Assembly: GCF_001698125.1 (NCBI RefSeq)
Contig: NZ_CP013854.1
Span: 5,890,001-5,954,000, forward strand
Direction: 5' to 3'
Length of the DNA: 64,000 nt
Source of the DNA: Pseudonocardia sp. HH130630-07
GTDB taxonomy: Bacteria; Actinomycetota; Actinomycetes; Mycobacteriales; Pseudonocardiaceae
The notes below the pieces were generated by a model. That model saw only the letters and a program-made list of their open reading frames with translations. It was not told the DNA's origin and did no database searches. Each line of letters opens with the position of its first letter. Position 1 is the first letter of the stretch. This document shows positions 33,305-41,806 of this stretch, in pieces. A program made the position numbers and the translations under genes.

Positions 33305-36108
33305 TGACGAGCGTGGACTCGGCCGGGCTGGAACAGTCCCTGCGACGTGCGGGTCTGGAGGTCCGGACCGACCAGGCCACCCGGGGCATGTACGCCTCGG
33401 ACGCGTCGCTGTACCGGATCCCGCCGCTCGCCGTGGTGCGCCCGCGCGACGTGGACGAGATCGCCGCGACGCTCGCCGTGGCCCGGGAGACCGGGGTCCC
33501 GGTCACCTCCCGCGGGGCGGGGACGTCGGTGGCGGGCAACGCGGTCGGCCGCGGCATCGTGCTCGACTTCTCCCGGCACCTCGGCCGCGTGCTCTCGGTC
33601 GATCCCGACGCGCGGACCGCCGTCGTGGAACCCGGCACCGTGCACGCCGTCCTGCAGCGGGCGGCCGCGCCGTTCGGCGTCCGGTTCGGCCCGGACCCGT
33701 CGACGCACCCCCGCTGCACGATCGGCGGCATGATCGGCAACAACGCCTGCGGATCCCGCTCGCTGGCCTACGGGCGGACCTCGGACAACGTCGCCGGCCT
33801 CGAGCTGCTCACCGCCGCCGGGGACCGGCTCGTCACCGGCTACACCGACGGCACGCCGTTCACCAGCGGCGCGGACGCCACCGTCGCGAACGTGCGGGCC
33901 GCGATCGGGCGGCACCTCGCGACCGCCCGGACCGAGTTCGACCGGTTCGGCCGGCAGGTCTCCGGCTACGCCGCCCAGCACCTGCTCCCCGAACGCTTCG
34001 ACCTCACCCGCGCACTCGTCGGGTCCGAGGGCACGCTCGGCGTGCTCACCCGGGCGACCGTGAAGCTGGTGGAGGACGCCCCGGTGCGGGTCGTGGTGGT
34101 GCTCGGCTTCGCCGACATCGTCGCGGCCGGCGAGGCGGCACCGTCGGTCGTCGCGCACGGACCGACCTCCTGCGAGGGGCTCGACTCCCGGCTGCTCGAC
34201 GTGCTGCGCAACCGCCGCGGGCCGGACGCGGTCCCGCCGCTCCCCCGCGGCGGGGCCTGGCTGTTCGTCGAGCTCGCCGGCAACGAGCCGGAGGAGGTCC
34301 TGGCCAGGGCCCGGCGGCTCGCGGCCGACGGGATCGGTGCGGACGCCGCGGTCGTGTCCGACCCCGCGGTCCAGGCCCGGCTCTGGCGGATCCGCGAGGA
34401 CGGCGCCGGTCTGGCCGGGCGCGCACCGTCCGACCGTCCGGCGTGGCCCGGCTGGGAGGACGCCGCGGTCCCGCCGGAGCAGCTCGGCCGCTACCTGGCC
34501 CGGTTCGACGAGCTGGTGGACTCCTACGGCATGACCTCGGCGCCGTTCGGGCACTTCGGGGACGGCTGCATGCACGTCCGGCTCGACGTGCCGCTCGACC
34601 GCCCGGACGGGACGTCGGTGCTGCGCAGCTTCCTCACCGACGCGGCCCGGCTGGTCGGCGAGTTCGGCGGCTCGCTCTCCGGTGAGCACGGCGACGGCCG
34701 GGCCCGCTCGGAGCTGCTCCCGCACATGTACTCCCCCGACGCGATCACCCTGTTCGGCGGGATCAAGCACGCCTTCGACCCGGAGAACCTGCTCAACCCC
34801 GGTGTCCTCGTGGACCCGGACCCGGTCGACGCCGACGTCCGGGTCGCCGGGACCTTCCCGCTGGGCCGCAGGCAGCTCGCGATGGCCTACCCGCACGACG
34901 ACGGCGACCTCGCCCAGGCCGTGCACCGCTGCACCGGCGTCGGCAAGTGCCGGGCCGACAACTCCGCGGCCGGCGGGGTGATGTGCCCGTCCTACCTGGC
35001 CACCCGGGAGGAGAAGGACTCGACGCGCGGCCGGGCCCGGGTGCTGCAGGAGGTCGTCCGGGGCGAGCTCGCGTGGTCCGACCCGGCCGTGCACGACTCG
35101 CTGGACCTGTGCCTGGCCTGCAAGGGGTGCGCCTCGGACTGCCCGACGGGCATCGACATGGCCACCTACAAGTCCGAGGTGCTGCACCAGACCTACCGCA
35201 GGCGGCTCCGCCCGCGCTCGCACTACACCCTCGGGAGACTGCCGTTCTGGGCCCGCCTCGCGGGATGGACCCCCGGCCTGGCCAACCGCGCGGTCCGGCT
35301 GCCCGGCGTCGGGCCGCTGCTGCTGCGCCTGGCCGGGGTCGACGCCCGCCGCTCGGTCCCGGAGTTCGCCCGCCGCCCGTTCCGGCGGATCTTCCGGCCG
35401 GTCGCCTCGGACCGGAGACCGGTCGTGCTGTTCGCCGACTCCTTCTCCGACGCGTTCTCCCCCGAGGTCGCCGAGGCCACCGTCCGGGTCCTGCGCGCGG
35501 CCGGGTACGAGCCGCGGTTGCCGTCGTCCTCGGTGTGCTGCGGCCTGACCTGGATCACGACCGGGCAGCTCGACGGGGCCCGCCGGATCCTGCGCCGGAC
35601 CGTGGCGACGCTCGCCGAGGACGCCCGGGCCGGCGTGCCGATCGTGGGGATCGAGCCGTCGTGCACCGCGGTGCTGCGCTCGGACATCCACGAGCTGCTG
35701 CCCGGCGACGAGAACGCCGCTCCGGTGGCCGCCGCGGTGCGCACGCTGTCCGAGCTGCTCGCCGGGACCCCGGACTGGACCCCGCCGGACCTGTCCGGCG
35801 TCGAGCTGGTCGCGCAGCCGCACTGCCACCAGCACGCCGTCCTCGGGTGGAAGACGGACGCGGAGCTGCTGGCCTCGACCGGGGCCACGGTGCGCACGCT
35901 CGCCGGGTGCTGCGGGCTGGCCGGGAACTTCGGCGTGGAGCAGGGTCACTACGAGGTGTCGGTCGCGGTCGCCGAGCAGAACCTGCTGCCCGCGATCGAC
36001 GCCGCGCCCGGCGCGGTGGTGCTCGCCGACGGCTTCTCCTGCCGCACCCAGGTCGCGGACCTGCGGGACCGGCCGGCCCTGCACCTGGCCCAGCTGCTGG
36101 ACCGGTGA
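33298..36108 (+). CDS. FAD- and FeS-containing dehydrogenase, D-2-hydroxyglutarate dehydrogenase-like (YdiJ type)
   Basis: This is a 936-residue fusion. An N-terminal FAD-binding PCMH domain (TSRGAGTSVAGNAVGRGIVL near 70) is followed by an FAD-oxidase C domain (GHFGDGCMHVRLDVPL near 420; HGDGRARSELLPHMY near 465), two Cys clusters for [4Fe-4S] (CTGVGKCRADN near 545; CLACKGCASDCPTG near 605) and two CCG repeats (SSVCCGLTWITTG near 742; LAGCCGLAGNFG near 868). E. coli YdiJ has the same order and oxidises D-2-hydroxyglutarate. The transhydrogenase nearby makes that product, which supports this substrate over D-lactate or glycolate. ATGs at 33268 and 33277 are alternative starts; the one at 33298 has no clear SD and could be leaderless. 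Confidence 0.82.
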   Translation: MLLTSVDSAGLEQSLRRAGLEVRTDQATRGMYASDASLYRIPPLAVVRPRDVDEIAATLAVARETGVPVTSRGAGTSVAGNAVGRGIVLDFSRHLGRVLSVDPDARTAVVEPGTVHAVLQRAAAPFGVRFGPDPSTHPRCTIGGMIGNNACGSRSLAYGRTSDNVAGLELLTAAGDRLVTGYTDGTPFTSGADATVANVRAAIGRHLATARTEFDRFGRQVSGYAAQHLLPERFDLTRALVGSEGTLGVLTRATVKLVEDAPVRVVVVLGFADIVAAGEAAPSVVAHGPTSCEGLDSRLLDVLRNRRGPDAVPPLPRGGAWLFVELAGNEPEEVLARARRLAADGIGADAAVVSDPAVQARLWRIREDGAGLAGRAPSDRPAWPGWEDAAVPPEQLGRYLARFDELVDSYGMTSAPFGHFGDGCMHVRLDVPLDRPDGTSVLRSFLTDAARLVGEFGGSLSGEHGDGRARSELLPHMYSPDAITLFGGIKHAFDPENLLNPGVLVDPDPVDADVRVAGTFPLGRRQLAMAYPHDDGDLAQAVHRCTGVGKCRADNSAAGGVMCPSYLATREEKDSTRGRARVLQEVVRGELAWSDPAVHDSLDLCLACKGCASDCPTGIDMATYKSEVLHQTYRRRLRPRSHYTLGRLPFWARLAGWTPGLANRAVRLPGVGPLLLRLAGVDARRSVPEFARRPFRRIFRPVASDRRPVVLFADSFSDAFSPEVAEATVRVLRAAGYEPRLPSSSVCCGLTWITTGQLDGARRILRRTVATLAEDARAGVPIVGIEPSCTAVLRSDIHELLPGDENAAPVAAAVRTLSELLAGTPDWTPPDLSGVELVAQPHCHQHAVLGWKTDAELLASTGATVRTLAGCCGLAGNFGVEQGHYEVSVAVAEQNLLPAIDAAPGAVVLADGFSCRTQVADLRDRPALHLAQLLDR

Positions 36109-36115
36109 GCGCGGG

Positions 36116-37684
36116 TCAGGCCCGGCCGAGCACCCGTCCCCCGGCCCGGCCGGTCAGGGCCCCGTCGAGCAGCGACGGGACGCCGTTGACCAGGACGGCG
36201 TGCACGCCGTCGGACAGCTGCCAGGGCCGGGTGTAGGTCGACCGGTCGGTGACCGTCGCCGGGTCGAGCACCGCGACGTCGGCGGCGGCCCCGGCGCGCA
36301 GCACGCCCCGGTCGGCCAGGCCGAGCCGCCCGGCGGGCAGGGAGGTCATCTTGCGGACGGCCTCCTCCACGCTCAGCACGCCGCGCTCGCGCACGTACCG
36401 GCCGAGCACCCGGGCGAAGGTGCCGAAGCTGCGCGGGTGCGGCACCCCGGGGCCGGACGGTTCGAGGACCCACCCGTCGCTGGCGACCGAGACCATCGGG
36501 TGCCGGAGCACCGTGTCGACGTCCTCCTCGGCCATCGCGTGGTTGACGATGCCCACCTGGGCCCGGTGCCGGGCGATCACGTCCAGCGCGACCTCGGCCG
36601 GGCCGGTGCCCGCGCGCTCGGCCAGCTCGGTCAGCGAACGCCCGACGTCGGCGGAGTACGGGCCGTCCGGCAGCTCGGCGAGCACCACCCCGCCGGGGTC
36701 GATGTCGTGGGCGAACCGGGCCCGCAGCGCGTCCGCGATCCGGGCCCGCAGGTCCGGGTCCGCCAGCCGGTCGAGCAGCGCGGCGGGCCCGCCGTCGATC
36801 GCCCACGGCGCCAGCCGGGAGGTCAGGCCGGTGCTCGACGCGGTGTAGGGGTACACGTCGGCGGCGACGTCGACCCCGCGCTCCCGCGCCCGGTCGAGCA
36901 GCGCCAGCGCCTCGCGCACCGCGCCGTGGTTCGGCCGGCCCATGCACTTGAGGTGCGAGACCTCCAGCCGGGCACCCGCGCGCTCCGCCGTCCGGACGGC
37001 CTCGTCGACCGCCTCGACGACCCGGTCGGTCTCGTTGCGGACGTGCGTGGAGTACAGCATCCCGTGCTCGGCGGCCGTCCGGACCAAAGCGGTGACCTCG
37101 TCGGAGGTGCCGAACAGCCCGGGTGCGTAGATCAGGCCCGAGGACAGGCCGAGCGCACCGGCCGCCGCCGCGGCGGCCACCATGCCCTGCATGCGGGCCA
37201 GCTCCCCCGGCGTCGGTGCGCGGTCGGCGCCGCCGAGCACGGCGTGCCGGATCGTGCCGTGCCCGACCTGCAGGCCGACGTTCACCGCGGGCCCGGCCCG
37301 TTCGACGGCCCGGCGGAACCCGGCGGCGTCGTCCCAGTCCCAGCTCAGCGGGTCGTCGCTGAGCGGGAGGCGGTGCCGGGAGCCGTTCTCGCCGACCGGG
37401 AACGGCGAGAAGCCGCAGTTGCCGGTGAGCAGCGTCGTGACGCCCTGGTGCAGCTGTGTCGTCGCGTACGGCGACGCCTCCAGGGTGAAGTCGGCGTGCG
37501 AGTGCAGGTCGACGAACCCGGGGGTGACGAGCAGACCCCCCGCGTCGACGACGGTGTCCCCGGTCAGGCCGGTCCCGACGCCGCTGATCCGGTCCCCGGT
37601 GACGCCCACGTCGGCGCGCCGGCGCGGCGCCCCCGTCCCGTCGGCGACCTCGCCGCCGCGGATCACGATCTCGTGCTCGGACAT
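36116..37684 (-). CDS. N-acyl-D-amino-acid deacylase (D-aminoacylase) family amidohydrolase
   Basis: This 522-residue amidohydrolase has the small beta domain (IVIRGGEVADGTGAPRRRADV), then the metal-binding VTPGFVDLHSHADF near residue 58, GVTTLLTGNCGFSPFPV near 85 (Cys ligand typical of D-aminoacylases), YSTHVRNE near 215, EVSHLKCMG near 245 and VSVASDGW near 400. These enzymes hydrolyse N-acyl-D-amino acids to D-amino acid and carboxylate. It is the last gene of an operon with a transporter, an N-acylamino-acid racemase, an SIS protein and a GNAT acyltransferase. It converges with the dehydrogenase gene 7 bp away. Confidence 0.87.
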   Translation of the reverse strand: MSEHEIVIRGGEVADGTGAPRRRADVGVTGDRISGVGTGLTGDTVVDAGGLLVTPGFVDLHSHADFTLEASPYATTQLHQGVTTLLTGNCGFSPFPVGENGSRHRLPLSDDPLSWDWDDAAGFRRAVERAGPAVNVGLQVGHGTIRHAVLGGADRAPTPGELARMQGMVAAAAAAGALGLSSGLIYAPGLFGTSDEVTALVRTAAEHGMLYSTHVRNETDRVVEAVDEAVRTAERAGARLEVSHLKCMGRPNHGAVREALALLDRARERGVDVAADVYPYTASSTGLTSRLAPWAIDGGPAALLDRLADPDLRARIADALRARFAHDIDPGGVVLAELPDGPYSADVGRSLTELAERAGTGPAEVALDVIARHRAQVGIVNHAMAEEDVDTVLRHPMVSVASDGWVLEPSGPGVPHPRSFGTFARVLGRYVRERGVLSVEEAVRKMTSLPAGRLGLADRGVLRAGAAADVAVLDPATVTDRSTYTRPWQLSDGVHAVLVNGVPSLLDGALTGRAGGRVLGRA

Positions 37685-37694
37685 CGGATACTCC

Positions 37695-39134
37695 TCACAC
37701 CTCGAAGACGAGGATCGCCGCGTACATGACCGATGCCGCGAGCAGCAGGATCCAGCCGACGATCAGCAGGTTGCGCAGGTTCGACGAGCGGGCGAGGCCC
37801 ATCGCGCCGAGCATGTTCGCGTTCGGGAACGGGCCGTAGGTGTCGATCTTCGACGCGAACAGCAGGACGATCACCCAGGCGTTGACGCCGACCCCGATGG
37901 TCGCCGACAGGCCGCCGAAGACCTCGTCGATCAGCACGACCTGGGCCGCGGTCGCGCCGGGCACGCCGACCCAGCCGAGCAGCGCGATGACGGCGACGAA
38001 CAGCAGCGGCGACATCGCCCCGAGCTCGTCGGAGAAGGCCGCCAGGACGACGTCGAACGGCTTCAGCTCGTCGACGGCGAGGAAGAACACCGCGAGCAGC
38101 CAGAACAGCAGGAACATCGGGACCTGGGTGCTCGCACCCCGCATGACGTGCCGGGCGACGTCGGCCAGCCGCAGGCCCCCGGCCAGCCCGGTGACGACGG
38201 CCAGCACCGGCAGCGCGAGCAGCGGGAACGACGTCCCGGCCGCGGTGACGATCGCGTACCCGACGGCCGCGAGCAGCGTGACGGTGAACGCGACGGTCGC
38301 CCGGCGGCGCCGGGCACCACCGGGTGCCGCCTCCGGGGCGACGACGTCGGCGTCGGTGTAGTCGTCCCCGGTGCCCTCGGTGCGACGCTGCACCCACGGG
38401 ACGACGAGCAGGCCGAGCACGATCGACAGCACCGCCAGCGGCCCGGCCCCGTAGAGCAGGTACTGCAGGTACCCGACCTCGGCCGCGGACATGATCGCGA
38501 CGTTCGACCCGGCGAACGGCGCGATCGCGAGCCCGGCGCACCCGCCGATGAACATCATCGCCGCGGTCGCGGAGCGGGTGAACCCGAGCCGCGCGACGAC
38601 CGGGAGCAGGATCGGTGCGGCGATGGCCAGCGCACCGGCGAGCGTCCCCAGCGCCGCGACCAGTGCCAGGCAGGCCAGCATCACACCGAGGATCGTGCGC
38701 ACCCGGCTGTCGTGCCCGACGATCCGCAGCACCGCGTGCACGATCGCGTCCGCGACACCGGTCGCGCGGAGCACCTCGCCCGCGGCCGCCCCGAGCATGA
38801 TGATCAGCCCGATCATCGTGACCATCTCGCCGAGCGAGGACCCGAACATCTCGGCGGCGACGATCGGCGTCGGCGCCAGTACCAGCAGCGCGGACACGAC
38901 GGCGACCGCGGTGGCGACGGTGATGTCCATGCCGAGCAGGGCCAGCGCGGCGTAGAGGACGATCGGCAGCAGCCCCCACAGGGTCGGCGGCGAGGTGAGG
39001 ATCCCGGCGACGAGCGACACCGCGAGCCCGGCGATCGCGGCGCCGGAGACCAGTCGTTGCCGCGGCCGTGGTGGCGCCGCGGCACCCGTGGTCTCCGGGT
39101 CGCCGGTCGCGGGCGGGTCGTGCGGAGTGCTCAT
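37695..39134 (-). CDS. Multi-pass transporter of the N-acylamino-acid locus
   Basis: This 479-residue protein has about twelve hydrophobic segments, with a hydrophilic loop near residues 235-265. Helices such as MVTMIGLIIMLGAAAGEVL and FIGGCAGLAIAPFAGSNVAIM, with pseudo-repeated halves, recall the ion-transporter superfamily (NhaC/GntP/CitM-like fold); I cannot assign a family more closely. AGGAGG precedes the ATG at 39134, whose first bases overlap the racemase stop (ATGA), and the deacylase gene begins 10 bp after its stop. The operon context suggests import of N-acylated or free D-amino acids. Confidence 0.75.
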   Translation of the reverse strand: MSTPHDPPATGDPETTGAAAPPRPRQRLVSGAAIAGLAVSLVAGILTSPPTLWGLLPIVLYAALALLGMDITVATAVAVVSALLVLAPTPIVAAEMFGSSLGEMVTMIGLIIMLGAAAGEVLRATGVADAIVHAVLRIVGHDSRVRTILGVMLACLALVAALGTLAGALAIAAPILLPVVARLGFTRSATAAMMFIGGCAGLAIAPFAGSNVAIMSAAEVGYLQYLLYGAGPLAVLSIVLGLLVVPWVQRRTEGTGDDYTDADVVAPEAAPGGARRRRATVAFTVTLLAAVGYAIVTAAGTSFPLLALPVLAVVTGLAGGLRLADVARHVMRGASTQVPMFLLFWLLAVFFLAVDELKPFDVVLAAFSDELGAMSPLLFVAVIALLGWVGVPGATAAQVVLIDEVFGGLSATIGVGVNAWVIVLLFASKIDTYGPFPNANMLGAMGLARSSNLRNLLIVGWILLLAASVMYAAILVFEV

Positions 39135-40294
39135 CGTCGGGCCTCCTGGTGGTCGGTCGTCGTGCGGGGCGCCGCGTCCCGGTCGCCGAGCTCGTGGCTG
39201 CGGTGGCGGACCGTGGCCAGGAACCCGGCGTCGACGGTGACGCCGAGCCCGGCCCGGCCGGACACCGCGACGACACCGTCGCCGTCCGCGGTGATCGGCT
39301 CGGTGATGTCGCGGGCGTAGTACTTCGCCGAGGCCGACACGTCCGAGGGCAGGGTGAAGCCGGGCAGGCTGGAGAGGGCGACGTTCGCGGCCCGCCCGAC
39401 GCCGAACTCGTGCATCCCGCCGCACCACGCCGGCCAGCCCAGCTCCCGCGCCACGTCGTGCGCCCGCACCGCGGCGGTGAGGCCGCCCATCCGGGAGACC
39501 TTGATGTTGACGATGTCCCCGGCACCCAGCGCGTCCGCGGTCCGCAGGTCCTCGACGGTCTCGATCGACTCGTCCAGGCAGATCGGCGTCGCCGTCCGGC
39601 GGGCGAGTGCGGCGGATCCGAGCAGGTCGCGGGGGGCGAACGGCTGCTCGATCATGAGCAGGCCGGCCCCGTCGAGGCTGCGCAGCGTGTCGTGGTGCGC
39701 GGGCTCGTCGCGGTAGGCGCCGTTCGCGTCCACCTGCAGCATCAGGTCACCGAACGCCGCGCGCACGGCCCGCACCGGTTCGGCGTCCCAGCCCGGGGCG
39801 ATCTTCAGCTTGACCCGGCGGTAGCCGGCGTCCACCTGCCGCTGGACCTGCGCCAGCAGCTCGTCGACGGTCGGCTCGATCCCGAGCGAGACCCCGGCGA
39901 CCACGCGGTCGCGGGTACCGCCCAGCTCCGCCGCGAGCGGGGTCCCCCGCGCGGCCGAGAAGAGGGCCCAGCCGGCCGCGTCGATCCCGGCCGTGGCGAA
40001 CCGGTTCCCGCGGACCCTGGCGTAGGTCTCGCGCAGCCGGCCCGGGGACTCCACCTCGGCCCCGACCACGGCCGGCAGCAGGTAGCGGGTCGCGACCAGC
40101 CAGCTGCTCTCCACGGTGTCGGCGGTGTAGTACGGGTCGCTCGGCGAGGCGATCTCGCCCCAGCCGGTGTGCCCGTCCTCGTCGGTCAGCTCGACGAGGA
40201 TGTGGTCGAGGTGCGCCTTGCGGTGCGAGCTGGTCTCGAACGAGTGGACGAGCGGGAGCCGCACCAGGTGCAGGCGGGCGTGCACGATCTTCAC
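39131..40294 (-). CDS. Enolase-superfamily N-acylamino-acid racemase / o-succinylbenzoate synthase-like
   Basis: This 387-residue protein of the MenC/NSAR branch carries all catalytic residues: KLKIAPGWD near residue 163 (KxK base), DANGAY near 190 (Asp), LMIEQPF near 215 (Glu), CLDESIE near 240 (Asp) and NIKVSRMGG near 264 (Lys). Members of this branch either make o-succinylbenzoate for menaquinone or racemise N-succinylamino acids. No men genes are present, while an acyltransferase, an aminoacylase and an M20 hydrolase are, so racemase activity is favoured. Start overlaps the SIS gene stop by 4 nt. Confidence 0.83.
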   Translation of the reverse strand: MKIVHARLHLVRLPLVHSFETSSHRKAHLDHILVELTDEDGHTGWGEIASPSDPYYTADTVESSWLVATRYLLPAVVGAEVESPGRLRETYARVRGNRFATAGIDAAGWALFSAARGTPLAAELGGTRDRVVAGVSLGIEPTVDELLAQVQRQVDAGYRRVKLKIAPGWDAEPVRAVRAAFGDLMLQVDANGAYRDEPAHHDTLRSLDGAGLLMIEQPFAPRDLLGSAALARRTATPICLDESIETVEDLRTADALGAGDIVNIKVSRMGGLTAAVRAHDVARELGWPAWCGGMHEFGVGRAANVALSSLPGFTLPSDVSASAKYYARDITEPITADGDGVVAVSGRAGLGVTVDAGFLATVRHRSHELGDRDAAPRTTTDHQEARR

Positions 40295-40968
40295 GGGTGC
40301 TCCTGCTCCGGGTCGAGGTAGAGGCCGAGCCGGGCGGACATCCGGTCGCGTTCCTGCAGCCGTCGCCGCGCGCCCTTCGCGCTCGCCGTGGTCAGGGCGG
40401 CGAGCAGGTGCGTGGCGGAGGCGACGGCGGTGGGCGAGTCGGAGTACGACGCGCTCTCGGTCGGCACCACCAGCGAGACCGTCGCGACGTCGGTCAGCGG
40501 GGCGTCGGCCGCGTCGGTGACCAGCACGAGGGCGCCGCCGGCCGCGGCGAAGGCCCGGCCGATCTCCACGGTCTCCCGGCGGTAACGGCGCAGCGAGAAC
40601 GCGACGAGCACGTCGCTGTCGCGGACGTCGGTGAGGATGTCCAGCGCCGGGGTGAGGGTCCCGTCGATCTGGACGACCTGCGACAGCGAGGCCCCCAGGT
40701 CACCGGTCAGCAGCCGGGCGAACGCGAACGACTTGCCGGTACCGAGGACGAACCGGCGCCGGGCCCCGACGACACAGCCCGCGGCCCGCTCGATGCTGCC
40801 GTCCTCGGTCAGCGAGTGCAGCGCGGTGGTCAGCGACGCCAGCTCCTGCTCGACCAGCCGGCGGCGCAGCACCGATCCGGAACGTCGCTGCACGCGTGCG
40901 TCGAACCGCTGGCTCGGGCTGACGAGTGCGCGGTCGACGTCGGCGGCGCCCGGCTCGCGCGCCGTCAC
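40291..40968 (-). CDS. SIS-domain protein without a DNA-binding domain (RpiR-like)
   Basis: This 225-residue protein contains an SIS domain (VVGARRRFVLGTGKSFAFAR near 65, VRDSDVLVAFSLRRYRRET near 115, AGGALVLVTDAADAPL near 145) of the type found in MurR/RpiR regulators, but the N-terminal HTH_6 domain of about 75 residues that those have is absent: only some 55 residues precede the SIS fold. GTG start at 40968 overlaps the GNAT stop (GTGA). It may be a sugar- or phosphoester-binding partner of another regulator, or an isomerase; not certain. A longer frame upstream to 41766 overlaps the GNAT gene and is a shadow. Confidence 0.7.
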   Translation of the reverse strand: MTAREPGAADVDRALVSPSQRFDARVQRRSGSVLRRRLVEQELASLTTALHSLTEDGSIERAAGCVVGARRRFVLGTGKSFAFARLLTGDLGASLSQVVQIDGTLTPALDILTDVRDSDVLVAFSLRRYRRETVEIGRAFAAAGGALVLVTDAADAPLTDVATVSLVVPTESASYSDSPTAVASATHLLAALTTASAKGARRRLQERDRMSARLGLYLDPEQEHP

Positions 40969-41708
40969 GGGAGGTCCCCGGCGAAGGTGTACACGGCGCG
41001 GTCGTCGGAGATCCGGCGGCAGGAGCGCGCGAGGAGGCCGCGGCCGAGCAGGGCGCGGAACCCGGCCCGGATCCGCATCCGGTCGTGCTCGGTCACCTCG
41101 TCCGCGGTGGGCACGACGAGGACGCCGGTGTGCGGACCGGCCGACCACGCCCCGACGGCAGGGTCCTGCACCGGGGGCGCCGGTGGGGCCGCGGGCGGGG
41201 GGCCGGTGCGCTCCAGGTCCCAGTCGACGACCACCCGGTCGGTACCGGGGCGGTGGTAGAAGTCGTCGACGTACCACCGCCCGGTCGCGCCGAGGACGTC
41301 GAGGTTGAAGTGCGCGTTGCGGGCACTCGCCGGATCGAACGACCAGCGCATCCGGGTCGCGCCCGCCGCCCGTGCGGCGTCGGCCTGGGCCAGCTTGATC
41401 AGCCGGCCCACCCCGCGGCCGCGCAGTTCCGGGGCCACCGCGGCGGTCTGGGAGTAGTGGTACACCCGCCCCCCGGACATGCCGCAGAACCCGACGGCCA
41501 GCCCGACCAGGGAGTCCCCGTCCACGACGCCCAGCGCGGTCCCGCCGTTGCGCAGCACCGCGCTCAGCAGCCGGGTGTTCAGCTCCAGGCCCGTGCGGTC
41601 GGGCGCACCGAAGACCCGCCGGTAGAGGTCGACGGCCTGGCGCTGCAGCTCGGGGTCGTCGAGATCCCGGACCGTCAGGCCGCGACGAGGCTCGTCCACG
41701 GTCAGCAT
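40965..41708 (-). CDS. GNAT N-acyltransferase (COG3375-like), candidate D-amino acid N-succinyltransferase
   Basis: This 247-residue protein has an N-terminal GNAT fold (YSQTAAVAPELRGRGVGRLIKLAQADAARA, about residues 85-113, including the acyl-CoA loop Q/RxxGxG/A as RGRGVG) and RMRWSFDPASARNAHFNLDVLG, which is typical of the COG3375 group. Described N-succinylamino-acid racemase loci contain a GNAT enzyme that succinylates D-amino acids with succinyl-CoA; position in this operon suggests the same. First gene of the minus-strand operon; 98 bp from the divergent M20 gene, with a palindrome between them. Confidence 0.75.
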   Translation of the reverse strand: MLTVDEPRRGLTVRDLDDPELQRQAVDLYRRVFGAPDRTGLELNTRLLSAVLRNGGTALGVVDGDSLVGLAVGFCGMSGGRVYHYSQTAAVAPELRGRGVGRLIKLAQADAARAAGATRMRWSFDPASARNAHFNLDVLGATGRWYVDDFYHRPGTDRVVVDWDLERTGPPPAAPPAPPVQDPAVGAWSAGPHTGVLVVPTADEVTEHDRMRIRAGFRALLGRGLLARSCRRISDDRAVYTFAGDLP

Positions 41709-41790
41709 GCCGACCGACTTGTGAAACGCATGTCGCGACTGTCTTCCAGAATCCGCAGCTAGTCAAGCCCTGAAGGAGAGACGGTTCGCT

Positions 41791-41805
41791 GATACGTTAC
41801 GTATC
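41791..41805. promoter_or_regulatory. Probable operator palindrome between GNAT and M20 genes
   Basis: GATACGT and ACGTATC flank a single T (15 bp, perfect), a symmetry common for FCD-type GntR sites. A second palindrome ATGACGTCAT (41807-41816) overlaps the first ATG of the M20 gene. No regulator with a DNA-binding domain is encoded in this operon; the nearest is the FCD-GntR gene at 43789-44526. Confidence 0.55.
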
Positions 41806-41806
41806 C

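Noticed and set aside
33301..36084. 927-residue minus-strand frame opposite the FAD/FeS dehydrogenase
   Set aside because: Same kind of shadow; the plus strand has full domain and Cys-cluster evidence.
39131..40294. Menaquinone gene menC
   Set aside because: No other menaquinone genes are near, and the neighbours are acyltransferase, deacylase and M20 hydrolase; N-acylamino-acid racemase fits better.
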